A stretch of 64,000 nt of DNA from Streptococcus mitis (GCF_009496285.1 NZ_WIJK01000011.1:1-64000), one strand, 5' to 3'; counted from the first letter of the stretch, positions 1-9,149 are shown. The notes: a model not told the origin generated them from the sequence alone. A program made the numbers and translations.

Positions 1-1242
1 ATAGCAAATTTCATTGAAAAAATAAACGAAAAAATTCAGAGAATCGGTTCCTTGTTAAAAAATGAATTAAGAGATTTTTCTCACGAAACATTTATTCAAA
101 GTAGGATAGCTGAAGAAGAGACTTCTGATCTCAGCAATCTTAAAAAATATATTATACCAAATTTTAAATTAAAAGATTTTATAATTTTTGAAAAACAAGG
201 AGACAAATTAAAATGTACTCTTTTTGATAAGGAAATTCTATTGGATATTATTCCAAAGACTAAAGAAACAATAAATTTTGGGGTAGTTGAATCATGGATT
301 GATATAGATGATTTAGACAAGAAGATTCCTAATTTAAAGGAATTAATTCAAGTTGCTACAGACATTTATTTTAACGAAGAAAAAGTGAGTGAATTTAATA
401 AACTCCAAGAAGGGGAATGGGTGATTAGTCAAGAGACAGATACTACGGTATCTTCTCTAAAGATAATTTTAAGGAAGCCGGCTCAACCTAAAATCAGTCA
501 AAAAGGAAATATACTCAAGAAGGGGATAGATTATAAAGTTGATAATTTATTCAATTTTACAAATAGTTTTGGTGAAGAGGATAAGGGCTTACATTTTGAA
601 ATTGATACAAAAAATAATCCTACTATTAATTTTAATAAAGGTATAATAAGTTTTGGCCGATTAAATGAAAATACAATTGCAATTAAAATAACAGATAAGA
701 AAACAAGGCTTATTCATGAGGCTGATTTTACGTTTAGAGTAGTAGAGGATAACTTTTATATTGCTCAACCAGAATCGTCTAGTAGTAATTTAGTCAGTAT
801 GCCTATAAACAAAGAAGTTAACTTTAGGTCAGATGTTGTCAGTTTTATAGGAGAAATTAATCGAATTTTTAGTACTGAAGATTATAGTTTTGTAGCAGTT
901 GCTGCTTATCGAACTTTAATTGAAATTGTTGTAAATGATATTTTGGATAACAGTAAAATAGGTAAGACAGAAAGTTTATTGCAAAACTATAGAAAAGTAA
1001 TTGAAGAAGGAAAAGATTTGATTGACAGTAGTGAATTAGACGATGCGGATAAGCGAGTTTTGAATTCTTTACGTAGCACAATTAGTTCTAGAGATGAAAG
1101 TGAAAGCTTTTTAGCATTTCTTAACCTGTCAACGCATGGGGGAACTAGAATTATAACAAAAGTTGATGTAATGAAAAAAACACAAGAAATAAAATTGCTA
1201 TTAGGCTTACTATATATTTCTGGTTTGAATAAAGAAAAGTAA
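1..1242 (+). CDS. Unrecognised protein, 5' end cut off by the window edge
   Basis: I do not recognise this family. The frame is open from base 1, so the TTG at 52 is unlikely to be the true start and the N-terminus lies outside the window. At least 413 residues are visible. The protein is hydrophilic, rich in Lys, Asp, Glu and Ile, and has no signal peptide or membrane segment. The last 120 or so residues look helical and include the pattern AAYRTLIEIVVNDIL and later FLNLSTHGG. This is vaguely like the helical C-terminal domains of abortive-infection proteins, but that is only a pattern impression. The AT-rich codon use differs from the housekeeping genes downstream and suggests an accessory gene. 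It ends 325 bp before the next intact gene. Confidence 0.6.
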   Translation: MANFIEKINEKIQRIGSLLKNELRDFSHETFIQSRIAEEETSDLSNLKKYIIPNFKLKDFIIFEKQGDKLKCTLFDKEILLDIIPKTKETINFGVVESWIDIDDLDKKIPNLKELIQVATDIYFNEEKVSEFNKLQEGEWVISQETDTTVSSLKIILRKPAQPKISQKGNILKKGIDYKVDNLFNFTNSFGEEDKGLHFEIDTKNNPTINFNKGIISFGRLNENTIAIKITDKKTRLIHEADFTFRVVEDNFYIAQPESSSSNLVSMPINKEVNFRSDVVSFIGEINRIFSTEDYSFVAVAAYRTLIEIVVNDILDNSKIGKTESLLQNYRKVIEEGKDLIDSSELDDADKRVLNSLRSTISSRDESESFLAFLNLSTHGGTRIITKVDVMKKTQEIKLLLGLLYISGLNKEK

Positions 1243-1248
1243 TTTTGA

Positions 1249-1416
1249 ATTTTAAATATAAGATGTAGTTTTAAATATGGTGGTTTTTTATATAAAAGTT
1301 ATGTTAAATGGGCTACAAGAACTATGACTAAGCTCTTGCTTGAAAGTTTAGGCATTAAAGCCTACCAAGTCAAACAGAGAAGTGACGTTGTAGATATTTT
1401 GAAAAAATTTGAATAA
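1249..1416 (+). pseudogene. Remnant: C-terminal scrap of an unidentified gene
   Basis: One frame stays open for about 55 codons from just after the preceding stop to a TAA at 1416. It reads as ordinary protein (KSYVKWATRTMTKLLLESLG, then IKAYQVKQRSDVVDILKKF). The only ATG, at 1324, would give 30 residues and has no ribosome binding site. A rho-independent terminator follows 9 bp later, as expected for the end of a real gene. I read it as the tail of a gene whose body was lost. The parent family is not identified. Confidence 0.35.
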
Positions 1417-1424
1417 ACAGAGAA

Positions 1425-1457
1425 CTCTCTATCATGTAGGTGGTAGAGAGGCTTTTT
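1425..1457 (+). terminator. Rho-independent terminator
   Basis: The arms CTCTCTA (1425-1431) and TAGAGAG (1444-1450) form a hairpin followed by a T run at 1453-1457. It insulates the XRE operon downstream from the remnant. Confidence 0.7.
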
Positions 1458-1490
1458 GTTAAAAAAATCTCACAAAATGACAGATATATA

Positions 1491-1518
1491 TTGCATAATG
1501 TAAAATATATGATATAAT
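1491..1518 (+). promoter_or_regulatory. Promoter of the XRE/membrane-protein operon
   Basis: TTGCAT (1491-1496), a 16-bp spacer and TATAAT (1513-1518) lie about 50 bp before the regulator start. The flanks are rich in TATATA. Confidence 0.6.
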
Positions 1519-1567
1519 AAAGTTAAAAAAAGAAGCGCGACTTTTAAAATTAAGGAGGAGGTAACAA

Positions 1568-1777
1568 GTGGCTAAGAATTTAAAATTAAAACTAGCTCGA
1601 GTAGAGCTTGATATGACGCAGGGTGATTTGGCAGAAGCTGTGGGTGTCACTAGGCAGACTATCGGTTTGATAGAAGCTGGAAAGTACAATCCTTCGCTTT
1701 CACTTTGCCAATCCATTTGCAGATGCCTAGGGAAAACTCTAGATCAATTATTTTGGGAGGAAGAAGATGAAAAATAA
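1568..1777 (+). CDS. Small XRE-family transcriptional regulator (YozG-like)
   Basis: This is a 69-residue protein made almost entirely of a Cro/C1-type helix-turn-helix (residues 6-60), with the recognition-helix pattern GVTRQTIGLIEAGKYNPS. The GTG start at 1568 is chosen because AAGGAGGAG sits 8 bp upstream. The C-terminal LFWEEEDEK is the typical ending of the short YozG-type regulators. Its 3' end overlaps the start of the next gene by 11 bp, so the two are translationally coupled. It probably represses its own operon. It is clearly paralogous to the regulator at 40707-40901, sharing RQTI, KYNP and LFWE, and that one also heads an operon of membrane proteins. Confidence 0.85.
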   Translation: MAKNLKLKLARVELDMTQGDLAEAVGVTRQTIGLIEAGKYNPSLSLCQSICRCLGKTLDQLFWEEEDEK

Positions 1778-2255
1778 ATTTTATTATTATCAATTACTAG
1801 ACGAAAGAGAAGAACAACTGATGAATAAAGCATGGGCAGAGAGTTTTCATATCTCTATCGGATTGTTGTTTCTAGCTTATATCATATCAGTGTTAGCACC
1901 AAGCCTATTTACTCCCAGCATGCTTCTCGTTATTATCATCATAGGGAATTTTTACTTTTTCAATCGTGCTCGAAGTCTAGGTGTGACCTACTATAGTCGT
2001 TTTCATTTTACAATTTTAGGATGCCTATTATTAACTCTAGTGATTACAGCTAGCTTGATGCTACAAAACTACCAGTTTAATATCGAAATTTATCAGCACA
2101 ATCCTCTGTATATTAAGTACATTTATGCATGTGTATTTACTTATATCTTTTATCTTCCTTGGGTATTTATTGGCAACTTAGGCTTGAAAAGTTATGGTGA
2201 ATGGGCCCAGAAAAAGTTTGAGCAGGATATGGATGAACTTGAGAGTATGGAATAG
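1767..2255 (+). CDS. Four-helix membrane protein paired with the XRE regulator
   Basis: This is a 162-residue protein of unknown function. A charged N-terminus (DEREEQ) is followed by about four predicted membrane segments near residues 28-48, 50-66, 78-99 and 118-140, and an acidic C-terminal tail. The gene starts inside the end of the regulator gene. Pairing of a YozG-like regulator with a small membrane protein is common in Firmicutes, but the job of the pair is unknown. It resembles the DUF3278 proteins at 38.3-40.7 kb in general layout, not obviously in sequence. I would not assign a function. Confidence 0.75.
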   Translation: MKNKFYYYQLLDEREEQLMNKAWAESFHISIGLLFLAYIISVLAPSLFTPSMLLVIIIIGNFYFFNRARSLGVTYYSRFHFTILGCLLLTLVITASLMLQNYQFNIEIYQHNPLYIKYIYACVFTYIFYLPWVFIGNLGLKSYGEWAQKKFEQDMDELESME

Positions 2256-2362
2256 CTTGTTAGCTTTTTCTCCATCTTGGTAAAATGTGTTATAATAGTA
2301 CTAATTTATGAGAAAAGAAGAAATATTTTCATCTTTTTACAAATAGGGAAGAAGGACAGTAT

Positions 2363-3823
2363 ATGTACCCAGATGACAGTTTAACATTGCACACAGATTT
2401 GTATCAGATTAACATGATGCAGGTTTACTTCGACCAAGGAATTCATAACAAGAAAGCAGTTTTTGAAGTTTATTTCCGCCAACAACCGTTTAAAAATGGT
2501 TATGCTGTTTTTGCAGGTTTGGAACGAATTGTGAACTACCTAGAAAACCTGCGCTTTTCTGATAGCGATATAGCTTATTTGGAGTCACTTGGTTATCATG
2601 GCGCCTTCTTGGAATATCTCCGTAATCTCAAGTTAGAGTTGACGGTGCGTTCTGCTCAAGAAGGGGACTTGGTATTTGCCAATGAACCGATCGTTCAAGT
2701 GGAAGGACCTTTGGCGCAGTGTCAATTGGTTGAAACAGCTCTTTTAAATATTGTTAATTTTCAAACCTTGATTGCGACTAAGGCTGCTCGTATTCGCTCG
2801 GTCATTGAAGATGAACCTCTGATGGAGTTCGGTACACGTCGTGCGCAAGAGATGGATGCAGCTATCTGGGGAACACGTGCGGCTGTCATTGGTGGTGCTA
2901 ATGGAACCAGTAATGTCCGTGCTGGTAAGCTCTTTGGAATTCCGGTTTTAGGGACTCATGCTCATGCTTTAGTTCAAGTCTATGGCAATGATTATCAGGC
3001 CTTCAAGGCTTATGCCTCAACTCACCGTGATTGTGTCTTTCTTGTAGATACTTATGATACTCTTCGTATCGGTGTTCCTGCTGCCATTCAGGTTGCAAGA
3101 GAATTAGGTGACAAGATTAACTTTAAGGGCGTTCGTATTGACTCTGGTGATATTGCCTATATTTCTAAAAAAGTTCGTCAACAACTGGACGAGGCAGGAT
3201 TCACTGATGCTAAGATTTATGCATCCAATGACCTTGATGAAAATACCATCCTTAACCTCAAGATGCAAAAAGCTAAGATTGATGTCTGGGGTGTAGGAAC
3301 TAAGCTCATTACAGCCTATGACCAACCAGCTCTAGGAGCGGTTTATAAGGTTGTTGCCATTGAAGATGAAAATGGTCAGATGCGCAATACTATCAAACTT
3401 TCAAACAATGCAGAGAAGGTTTCAACACCAGGTAAGAAGCAAGTTTGGCGCATCACCAGCCGTGAAAAAGGCAAGTCTGAAGGTGACTACATTACCTACG
3501 ATGGTGTAGATGTTACTAGTATGACGGAGATTAAGATGTTCCATCCGACCTATACTTACATCAAGAAAACTGTCCGCAATTTTGATGCCGTTCCTCTCTT
3601 GGTGAACATCTTCAAGGACGGTAAGTTGGTCTATGATTTACCAAGTCTTCCTGAAATTCAGGCCTATGCTCGTAAGGAATTTGACAAGCTTTGGGACGAA
3701 TACAAACGTGTTCTTAACCCACAACATTACCCTGTCGACTTGGCCCGTGATGTATGGCAAGACAAGATGGACTTGATTGATAAAATGCGTAAGGAAGCTC
3801 TAGGTGAAGGAGAAGAAGAATGA
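2363..3823 (+). CDS. pncB: Nicotinate phosphoribosyltransferase
   Basis: PncB converts nicotinate and PRPP to nicotinate mononucleotide with ATP hydrolysis, the entry step of the Preiss-Handler NAD salvage pathway in the cytoplasm. The 486 residues fit the long Gram-positive form. Family motifs visible are [10 protein letters not shown] near residue 11, [19 protein letters not shown] near 155, [12 protein letters not shown] near 197 and [15 protein letters not shown] near 255, which line the phosphoribosyl site. A GGAAGAAGGA-type ribosome binding site precedes the ATG, and an extended -10 (TGTTATAAT, 2288-2296) lies about 66 bp upstream. Its stop overlaps nadE by 4 bp (ATGA), so salvage steps one and three are co-translated. 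The nicotinamidase that supplies nicotinate is at 13505. Confidence 0.96.
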   Translation: MYPDDSLTLHTDLYQINMMQVYFDQGIHNKKAVFEVYFRQQPFKNGYAVFAGLERIVNYLENLRFSDSDIAYLESLGYHGAFLEYLRNLKLELTVRSAQEGDLVFANEPIVQVEGPLAQCQLVETALLNIVNFQTLIATKAARIRSVIEDEPLMEFGTRRAQEMDAAIWGTRAAVIGGANGTSNVRAGKLFGIPVLGTHAHALVQVYGNDYQAFKAYASTHRDCVFLVDTYDTLRIGVPAAIQVARELGDKINFKGVRIDSGDIAYISKKVRQQLDEAGFTDAKIYASNDLDENTILNLKMQKAKIDVWGVGTKLITAYDQPALGAVYKVVAIEDENGQMRNTIKLSNNAEKVSTPGKKQVWRITSREKGKSEGDYITYDGVDVTSMTEIKMFHPTYTYIKKTVRNFDAVPLLVNIFKDGKLVYDLPSLPEIQAYARKEFDKLWDEYKRVLNPQHYPVDLARDVWQDKMDLIDKMRKEALGEGEEE

Positions 3824-4644
3824 GTTTGCAAGAGACCATTATCCAAGAACTGGGGGTTAAACCAGTGATTGATGCCCAGGAAGAAATCCGTCGTTCGATT
3901 GACTTTTTGAAAAGATACTTGAAAAAACATCCTTTTTTAAAGACATTTGTCTTAGGAATTTCTGGGGGACAGGACTCGACTTTGGCAGGACGCTTGGCTC
4001 AATTAGCCATGGAAGAAATGCGGGCAGAAACAGGTGATGACAGCTATAAATTTATCGCTGTTCGTTTGCCTTATGGAGTGCAAGCAGATGAAGCAGATGC
4101 CCAAAAAGCCCTAGCTTTTATCCAGCCAGATGTGAGCTTGGTCGTTAATATCAAGGAATCTGCTGATGCTATGACGGCAGCAGTGGAAGCAACAGGAAGT
4201 TCTGTTTCAGATTTTAACAAGGGAAATATCAAGGCTCGTAGTCGTATGATTGCCCAATATGCCCTTGCGGGTGCTCATAGCGGAGCTGTTATCGGGACAG
4301 ACCATGCTGCGGAAAATATCACAGGTTTCTTTACCAAGTTTGGTGATGGTGGTGCAGATATTCTCCCACTCTATCGCCTCAATAAACGCCAAGGAAAACA
4401 ACTCTTGAAAGAGCTTGGAGCTGATCCAGCCCTCTATGAAAAAATCCCAACAGCAGATTTGGAAGAAGAAAAACCAGGCATTGCAGATGAAGTAGCCTTG
4501 GGAGTCACTTACAATGAAATTGATGATTACCTCGAAGGAAAGCAAGTCAGCCCAGAAGCCCAAGCCACCATTGAAAAATGGTGGTACAAAGGCCAACACA
4601 AACGCCACTTACCAATCACCGTATTTGATAAGTTTTGGGAGTAA
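3820..4644 (+). CDS. nadE: NAD synthetase, ammonia-dependent
   Basis: NadE amidates nicotinic acid adenine dinucleotide to NAD using ATP and ammonia. The 274 residues match the short ammonia-dependent class, and there is no N-terminal nitrilase domain. The ATP-pyrophosphatase loop SGGQDS is at residues 48-53. [20 protein letters not shown] and [14 protein letters not shown] are the deamido-NAD and ATP-contacting segments. It overlaps pncB by four bases, and a compact hairpin with a T run follows within 4 bp of the stop, so the operon is pncB-nadE. NadD, the middle step, is not in this window. Confidence 0.96.
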   Translation: MSLQETIIQELGVKPVIDAQEEIRRSIDFLKRYLKKHPFLKTFVLGISGGQDSTLAGRLAQLAMEEMRAETGDDSYKFIAVRLPYGVQADEADAQKALAFIQPDVSLVVNIKESADAMTAAVEATGSSVSDFNKGNIKARSRMIAQYALAGAHSGAVIGTDHAAENITGFFTKFGDGGADILPLYRLNKRQGKQLLKELGADPALYEKIPTADLEEEKPGIADEVALGVTYNEIDDYLEGKQVSPEAQATIEKWWYKGQHKRHLPITVFDKFWE

Positions 4645-4647
4645 AAA

Positions 4648-4665
4648 CCTCCAGTGGAGGTTTTT
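4648..4665 (+). terminator. Terminator of pncB-nadE, first hairpin of the repeat field
   Basis: CCTCC AGT GGAGG (4648-4660) is followed by five Ts. The same hairpin plus TTTTTACC recurs at 4750-4770, so the terminator is itself part of the repeat family. Confidence 0.75.
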
Positions 4666-4761
4666 ACCCTCTCACCTAGAAATAAGAAAGTGAGAGTAAG
4701 TCCGGGGGACCTTTTTACCTTGAGCCTAGAAATTAGAAAGCAAGAATAACCTCCAGTGGAG

Positions 4762-4951
4762 GTTTTTACCCCGAATCTAGGAATAGGGAAACGAGGCAGG
4801 TCGGTAACTCGAAGAGTTCGATTTTCCTTGTCTCACCCCCGCAAGGCTGACTAGGCTTGAAAAAACTTGATAAAGTGCATTTCAAGCCAGACAGCGACTG
4901 CGTCATGAAATTAGAGGAAACTGTTGTTTTCTCAATGTTTATGAGTATAGT
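4762..4951. repeat. 190-bp structured repeat, copy 1
   Basis: This unit recurs at a period of exactly 190 bp with only a handful of differences. Internal inverted repeats are AACTC/GAGTT (4806-4818), GGCTTGAAA (4854-4862) with TTTCAAGCC (4880-4888), and GAGGAAAC/GTTTTCTC (about 4914-4933). These suggest a structured RNA or DNA element rather than a coding sequence. Confidence 0.8.
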
Positions 4952-5141
4952 GTTTTTACCCCGAGTCTAGAAATAGGGAAACGAGGCAGGTCGGTAACTC
5001 GAAGAGTTTGATTTTCCTTGTCTCACCCCCGCAACGATGACTAGGCTTGAAAAAACTTGCTAAAGTGCATTTCAAGCCAGACAGCGACTGCGTCATGAAA
5101 TTAGAGGAAACTGTTGTTTTCTCAATGTTTATGAGTGTAGT
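4952..5141. repeat. 190-bp structured repeat, copy 2
   Basis: This is the second copy of the 190-bp unit. The stem-forming segments GGCTTGAAA and TTTCAAGCC and the GAGGAAAC/GTTTTCTC hairpin are all preserved. The few substitutions, such as those near 5034-5036 and 5060, fall mainly in loops or linkers. Confidence 0.8.
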
Positions 5142-5169
5142 GTTTTTACCCAGAGCCTAGAAATAAGAA

Positions 5170-5200
5170 AGCTAAGAAGGTCCAGTGGACCTTCTTAGCT
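5170..5200. repeat. Perfect 14-bp palindrome with a 3-base loop before the GNAT gene
   Basis: AGCTAAGAAGGTCC and GGACCTTCTTAGCT flank AGT. It ends the repeat field and lies 31 bp before the GNAT start. There is no T run after it, so it is not an obvious terminator. Confidence 0.75.
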
Positions 5201-5231
5201 TGAAGATTCAAATAGAAAGCGAGTTACGATT

Positions 5232-5774
5232 ATGAAAGCAGTAGGGACACAAACTATTGAGACAGAACGTTTGATACTGAGGAGATTTGTGGAAGGTGAT
5301 GCTCAAGCCATGTTTGATAATTGGGCTTCACGCTCAGAAAATCTGACTTATGTGACTTGGAATCCACACCTCAATGTTGAACAAACTCGAAATTCTATTG
5401 GCAATTGGGTAAAATCCTATGACGATCCAAATTACTACAAATGGGCCATTTGTCTCAAAGAAAATCCAGATTATGTCATCGGAGATATTAGTCTTGTCAG
5501 TGCAGATGAAAATAACTCTAGCTGTGAGATTGGATATATCTTAGGGATGGACTACTGGGGACGAGGACTCATGACAGAAGCCTTGAAGGCAGTTTTATCA
5601 TACTGTCTAGATGAGATTGGATTTGAAGAGGTTGATGCTTGCTATGTAAGTCTAAACCCAGCATCTGGTCGTGTCATGGAAAAAGCAGGTATGACTTTTT
5701 GGAAGACGATCCCAAATGCAGTTGAACGAAAAGGTTATATAGCTGATAAAATTTATTATCAAATCAAAAAATAA
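5232..5774 (+). CDS. GNAT-family N-acetyltransferase (RimJ/RimL type)
   Basis: This is a 180-residue acetyltransferase that moves acetyl from acetyl-CoA to an amine. The opening TERLILRRFVEGDAQAMF is the typical start of the RimJ/RimL branch. The acetyl-CoA pyrophosphate loop is GRGLMTEA at residues 110-117, and the later VSLNPASGRVMEKAGM fits the final strand-helix of the fold. The substrate cannot be told from sequence; ribosomal-protein N-termini, small amines or antibiotics are all possible. There is no convincing Shine-Dalgarno before the ATG. A strong bidirectional terminator follows, shared with the convergent pepQ. Confidence 0.88.
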   Translation: MKAVGTQTIETERLILRRFVEGDAQAMFDNWASRSENLTYVTWNPHLNVEQTRNSIGNWVKSYDDPNYYKWAICLKENPDYVIGDISLVSADENNSSCEIGYILGMDYWGRGLMTEALKAVLSYCLDEIGFEEVDACYVSLNPASGRVMEKAGMTFWKTIPNAVERKGYIADKIYYQIKK

Positions 5775-5808
5775 GATGGAAAAGTCTCACTTTTCCATCT
5801 TATTTTTT
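5766..5808. terminator. Bidirectional terminator between GNAT and pepQ
   Basis: An almost perfect inverted repeat (arms AAATAAGATGGAAAAGT and ACTTTTCCATCTTATTT, loop CTC) with A and T runs on both sides serves both convergent genes. Confidence 0.85.
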
Positions 5809-5819
5809 ATAAATTGATT

Positions 5820-6902
5820 TTAATCAAAATAAAGCAAATCTTTGCTAGTGCTTGTAAAGAGGTCAAAGCCGTCTTTTGTAACAACACCACAGTCTTCGAT
5901 ACGGACACCGACTTTACCAGGGATGTAGATACCAGGTTCAACTGAGAAGCACATACCTTCTTCGATAACCATGTCGTTTCCTTCCATGATAGATGGGAAT
6001 TCGTGGACGTCCATACCGATACCGTGCCCGAGACGGTGGTTGAAGTACTCACCATAACCTGCTTTTTCGATAACTTCACGGGCAGCACGGTCTACTTCAT
6101 GCGCAGTGACACCAGGTTTGATAAAGTCAAGGGCAGCTTGTTGGGCTTCAAGAGTCAAGTTGTAAATGTCTTTCTTGAATTGGTCAGGTTTACCAACAGC
6201 GACTGTACGAGTCATATCTGATGCATAACCATTGACCATAACACCGAGGTCAAAGAGGAGAAGAGCATTGTTTTCAACCTTATTGGCTCCAGGAATACCA
6301 TGAGGATTTGCAGCATTATCACCTGTCAAAACCATAGTATCAAAACTCATTTCATAGCCTTCACGTTTCATAGCGAAGTCGATTTGCGCAATGATATCTG
6401 TTTCGGTATTGTCAAGAGAAATATTATCAAAACCAACTTTGACAGACTTGTCGGCGTAAACACCTGCAACCATCATCTTTTGCACTTCGTCTGCTGACTT
6501 GATCAAGCGCATACGTTGGATTAGTGGAGTCAAGTTTTCAAATTCAGCAGTTTCAAAGACAGATTTTAAACCGTGGTATTTAGTCAAGATGAGGTTATCA
6601 AACTCAACTGCAACACGTTTGAAATCAAGCTGTGGCAAAGCGTTTTGGATTTTCTTCCAAGGGTTTTCAGAGTCTACATAACCAACAACTGGGAAAGAGA
6701 CAGTGCTAGTCGCACGTTCAACCTCAAGGGCTGGAACAAAGAGAAGTGGTTCCTGGTCTGCAAGGACAAAGAGGAACATTTGGCGTTCGTGTGGATCACT
6801 GTAAAAACCAGTGAGGTAATTGATAGTGACGGGGTCAGATACGACTGCGACGTCTAACTTTTCAGATTCGAGATATGTTACAATTTGTTGTAATTTAGAC
6901 AT
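5820..6902 (-). CDS. pepQ: Xaa-Pro dipeptidase (prolidase), M24 family
   Basis: PepQ cleaves X-Pro dipeptides in the cytoplasm, releasing proline from imported peptides. The 360 residues comprise a creatinase-like N-terminal domain (about 1-130) and the pita-bread catalytic domain. The five dimetal ligands are visible: D218 and D229 (FDLGVMVNGYASD), H293 (GHGIGMDVHE), E322 (VEPGIY) and E336 (RIED). GAAAGAAGGT precedes the ATG at a good distance. The gene is monocistronic, between a bidirectional terminator downstream and the gatD terminator upstream. Confidence 0.96.
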   Translation of the reverse strand: MSKLQQIVTYLESEKLDVAVVSDPVTINYLTGFYSDPHERQMFLFVLADQEPLLFVPALEVERATSTVSFPVVGYVDSENPWKKIQNALPQLDFKRVAVEFDNLILTKYHGLKSVFETAEFENLTPLIQRMRLIKSADEVQKMMVAGVYADKSVKVGFDNISLDNTETDIIAQIDFAMKREGYEMSFDTMVLTGDNAANPHGIPGANKVENNALLLFDLGVMVNGYASDMTRTVAVGKPDQFKKDIYNLTLEAQQAALDFIKPGVTAHEVDRAAREVIEKAGYGEYFNHRLGHGIGMDVHEFPSIMEGNDMVIEEGMCFSVEPGIYIPGKVGVRIEDCGVVTKDGFDLFTSTSKDLLYFD

Positions 6903-6975
6903 ATGTTACCTTCTTTCTACCCCTCTATTTTTGCAAAAAATAGTAGAAAATGCAAGAGAGAAGGGGAAAAGACTA

Positions 6976-7010
6976 CAAAAAAATTCCAACAGCTAATAGC
7001 ATGTTGGAAT
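6976..7010 (-). terminator. Terminator of murT-gatD
   Basis: On the minus strand ATTCCAACA and TGTTGGAAT form a 9-bp stem (7010-6983) followed by a T7 run. Confidence 0.8.
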
Positions 7011-7017
7011 AGAAAGT

Positions 7018-7800
7018 TTAGTTGAATTCTGCCTTACTTTTCACATCGCTGTATTCTTCAGCTACTTCTTGGCTAAGGATATCTTCATAAGCTGGAAGGA
7101 TAATGTCCTGACCATATTTTTTCTTGAGTGCAGTAGTGACCAAGCGATAGGCTAAGTTTGCATTACGGGATAAAATAGGTCCGTGGAAATAAGAACCGAA
7201 AACATTTCTATAGTGAACACCTTCACCGATTTTTTCTTCATTATTTCCATTTCCGTAAACAACCTGACCGAGTGGTTTTTGGTCATCTGAGAGGAAGGTA
7301 CGGCCTTGGTGGTTCTCAAAGCCATAGTAGGTTTCGTCGAATTCTTCGTTATGAATTTTAATGTCACCGATAAAACGGTTATTGGTTTGGTTGAGTGTAT
7401 AGTGTCCCATAACACCTAAACCTTCGATACGTCTTCCAGAAGCTTCGATATAGTATTGGCCTAATAGTTGGAAGCCACCACAGATAGCAAGGACAACACC
7501 ATCATTTTGGATAAAGTTGTCAATGCTCTCTTTTTTATCTGGCAAATCACCAGCAATAATACTCTGTTCAAAGTCTTGACCACCGCCGAAAAAGGCGATG
7601 TCGTAGTGATTTTCATCGAAATCATCATGAAGTGAAACGATATCAACTGTTACATGAGCCCCAAGTTTTTCAGCTACGTACTTGAGCATAAGGATATTTC
7701 CATTATCTCCGTAGGTGTTCATGAGGTTTCCATAGAGGTGGGCGATATTCAGCTGGTATGGATAGTTGCCGTCTTTTGAGGAAAGTGAAGTAAAAACCAT
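7018..7800 (-). CDS. gatD: Lipid II isoglutaminyl synthase, glutamine amidotransferase subunit
   Basis: GatD hydrolyses glutamine and hands ammonia to MurT, which amidates the alpha-carboxyl of D-Glu in lipid II. Amidated stems are needed for efficient transpeptidation in streptococci. The 260 residues form a class I amidotransferase resembling cobyric-acid-synthase GATases. The nucleophile is C107 in [11 protein letters not shown], and the catalytic His is H206 in GSYFHGP. The ATG overlaps the last base of murT (TAATG), so the subunits are co-translated. Older annotations call it a CobQ-like protein. Confidence 0.94.
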   Translation of the reverse strand: MVFTSLSSKDGNYPYQLNIAHLYGNLMNTYGDNGNILMLKYVAEKLGAHVTVDIVSLHDDFDENHYDIAFFGGGQDFEQSIIAGDLPDKKESIDNFIQNDGVVLAICGGFQLLGQYYIEASGRRIEGLGVMGHYTLNQTNNRFIGDIKIHNEEFDETYYGFENHQGRTFLSDDQKPLGQVVYGNGNNEEKIGEGVHYRNVFGSYFHGPILSRNANLAYRLVTTALKKKYGQDIILPAYEDILSQEVAEEYSDVKSKAEFN

Positions 7801-9143
7801 TAGTTCATCTCCTTTCTAACAATCTGACGATTGGCAAGAAGTTCTCGGAACTCCAGCATAGCTGTATAAGTCGCAAGGATATAGGCATGCTTGCATTCTT
7901 GAGCTTCAATCGTTTTAAGAACTTGTTCCAAGCTGCTCGTTTCAGTGATCTTGTCAGCTGGATAGCCAGTAACACGTAGACGACGAGCAATTTCAGAATG
8001 ACGAACTCCACCCGCATTGATTTCAGGAATGTCCATATCAGTAATTTGCTCAAAGTCAGCATCCCAAATCCAGCTGGTATCAATCCCGTCCGCATAGTTG
8101 GCATTGAGGAGAACAGATAGACTAAATGGGTAAGGAGCTAGTTTGATCATTTCGATGGCCTGGGTAGCACCAACAGGATTTTTAATAAGAACCAGTGTGC
8201 ATTCCTTGTCACCAATCTGGAAGGTTTCTTGGCGACCGAATACTGCACGACTCTTGTCAAATCCTTGCTTGATTAGTTGTGGCTCAGCTCCGAGGAAGCG
8301 GGCAATAGCGACAGCAGCCAGAGCATTGTAGATGTTGTAGAGACCACCGATTTGAATACCGTATTCTTGGCCGTCGATAACAAAACGAGAGCGATTGTTG
8401 GTCAATTCAACCAGTTCAGTCAGACGATAATCCAGCTCAGGACGTTTGCATCCACAATTTTCACAGATATAGGCCCCCAAGTTGGCATAGGTATTAAGCT
8501 CATACTTAAGAATGCTATGACATTCAGGGCAGAGGATACCTTCGGTATTGTAGTGAGCAAGTTGCGCTGGACCTTTTTTCATATCAAAACCAAAATACTG
8601 AACAGGATTTGGAATTGTAGGTTTGTAGAAAAGAGGACTGTCACCATTCAGCAGAACAGTAGCAGTAGGAACTTTCCGAATAGCATCCAAAATCATGTTG
8701 TAAGTCGTGTAGATCTCACCATAGCGGTCCATTTGGTCACGGAAGATATTGGTGATGACGAAGAGACTTGGCTTGATGTAGTCACAGATACGGGAAAGAC
8801 TGGCCTCGTCGATTTCTAAAACTGCAATGTTTTTACCTGTTTTAGAGGATTTTGCTGTCAAGAAGGTGGTGGTAATCCCTGTAATCATATTGGCACCACT
8901 AGGATTGGTCAGAACTTGACCATAGACTTCGTTTAAAATACCGACAGTGAGGGCGGTTGTCAGGGTTTTTCCATTGGTACCAGTAACTACGACAATCTCG
9001 TAGTTCTTCGCTAAATGTTGTAAAATATCTTTATCAAATTGGAGGGCAAGTTTCCCTGGGAGCGTACTTCCACGTCCGAGACGACTCAAAATAAAGTGAG
9101 AAGAACGTCCAGCAAGGAGCCCAAAAGTAGTTTCTAATTTCAT
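7800..9143 (-). CDS. murT: Lipid II isoglutaminyl synthase, Mur-ligase-like subunit
   Basis: MurT activates the D-Glu carboxylate of lipid II with ATP and, with GatD, converts it to D-isoglutamine. The 447 residues show the Mur-ligase P-loop TGTNGKT at 54-60. A zinc-ribbon insertion has Cys at 205, 208, 227 and 230, which is diagnostic of MurT and absent from MurC-F. The C-terminal domain is the DUF1727 type. An extended -10 element lies so close to the ATG that the transcript is probably leaderless, and no Shine-Dalgarno is visible. It forms a two-gene operon with gatD. Confidence 0.95.
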   Translation of the reverse strand: MKLETTFGLLAGRSSHFILSRLGRGSTLPGKLALQFDKDILQHLAKNYEIVVVTGTNGKTLTTALTVGILNEVYGQVLTNPSGANMITGITTTFLTAKSSKTGKNIAVLEIDEASLSRICDYIKPSLFVITNIFRDQMDRYGEIYTTYNMILDAIRKVPTATVLLNGDSPLFYKPTIPNPVQYFGFDMKKGPAQLAHYNTEGILCPECHSILKYELNTYANLGAYICENCGCKRPELDYRLTELVELTNNRSRFVIDGQEYGIQIGGLYNIYNALAAVAIARFLGAEPQLIKQGFDKSRAVFGRQETFQIGDKECTLVLIKNPVGATQAIEMIKLAPYPFSLSVLLNANYADGIDTSWIWDADFEQITDMDIPEINAGGVRHSEIARRLRVTGYPADKITETSSLEQVLKTIEAQECKHAYILATYTAMLEFRELLANRQIVRKEMN

Positions 9144-9149
9144 GTTTCT

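Larger units (their letters stand above)
4645..5200. repeat. Mosaic field of hairpin-rich direct repeats between nadE and the GNAT gene
   Basis: No gene is apparent in these 556 bases. The field is built from five direct copies of a module starting TTTTTACC and running into a core like CTAGAAATAAGAAA. The copies start near 4661, 4712, 4763, 4953 and 5143. The bases flanking the core vary, but in copy 1 they stay complementary (CTCTCAC before, GTGAGAG after). Copies 1, 2 and 5 are followed by a small GG/CC hairpin with an AGT or GGG loop. Copies 3 and 4 carry a further insert and form a 190-bp tandem duplication. I do not recognise this as BOX, RUP or SPRITE. Confidence 0.8.

Noticed and set aside
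8277..8819. 180-codon plus-strand frame inside murT
   Set aside because: It is antisense to murT, without a start signal or recognisable product.
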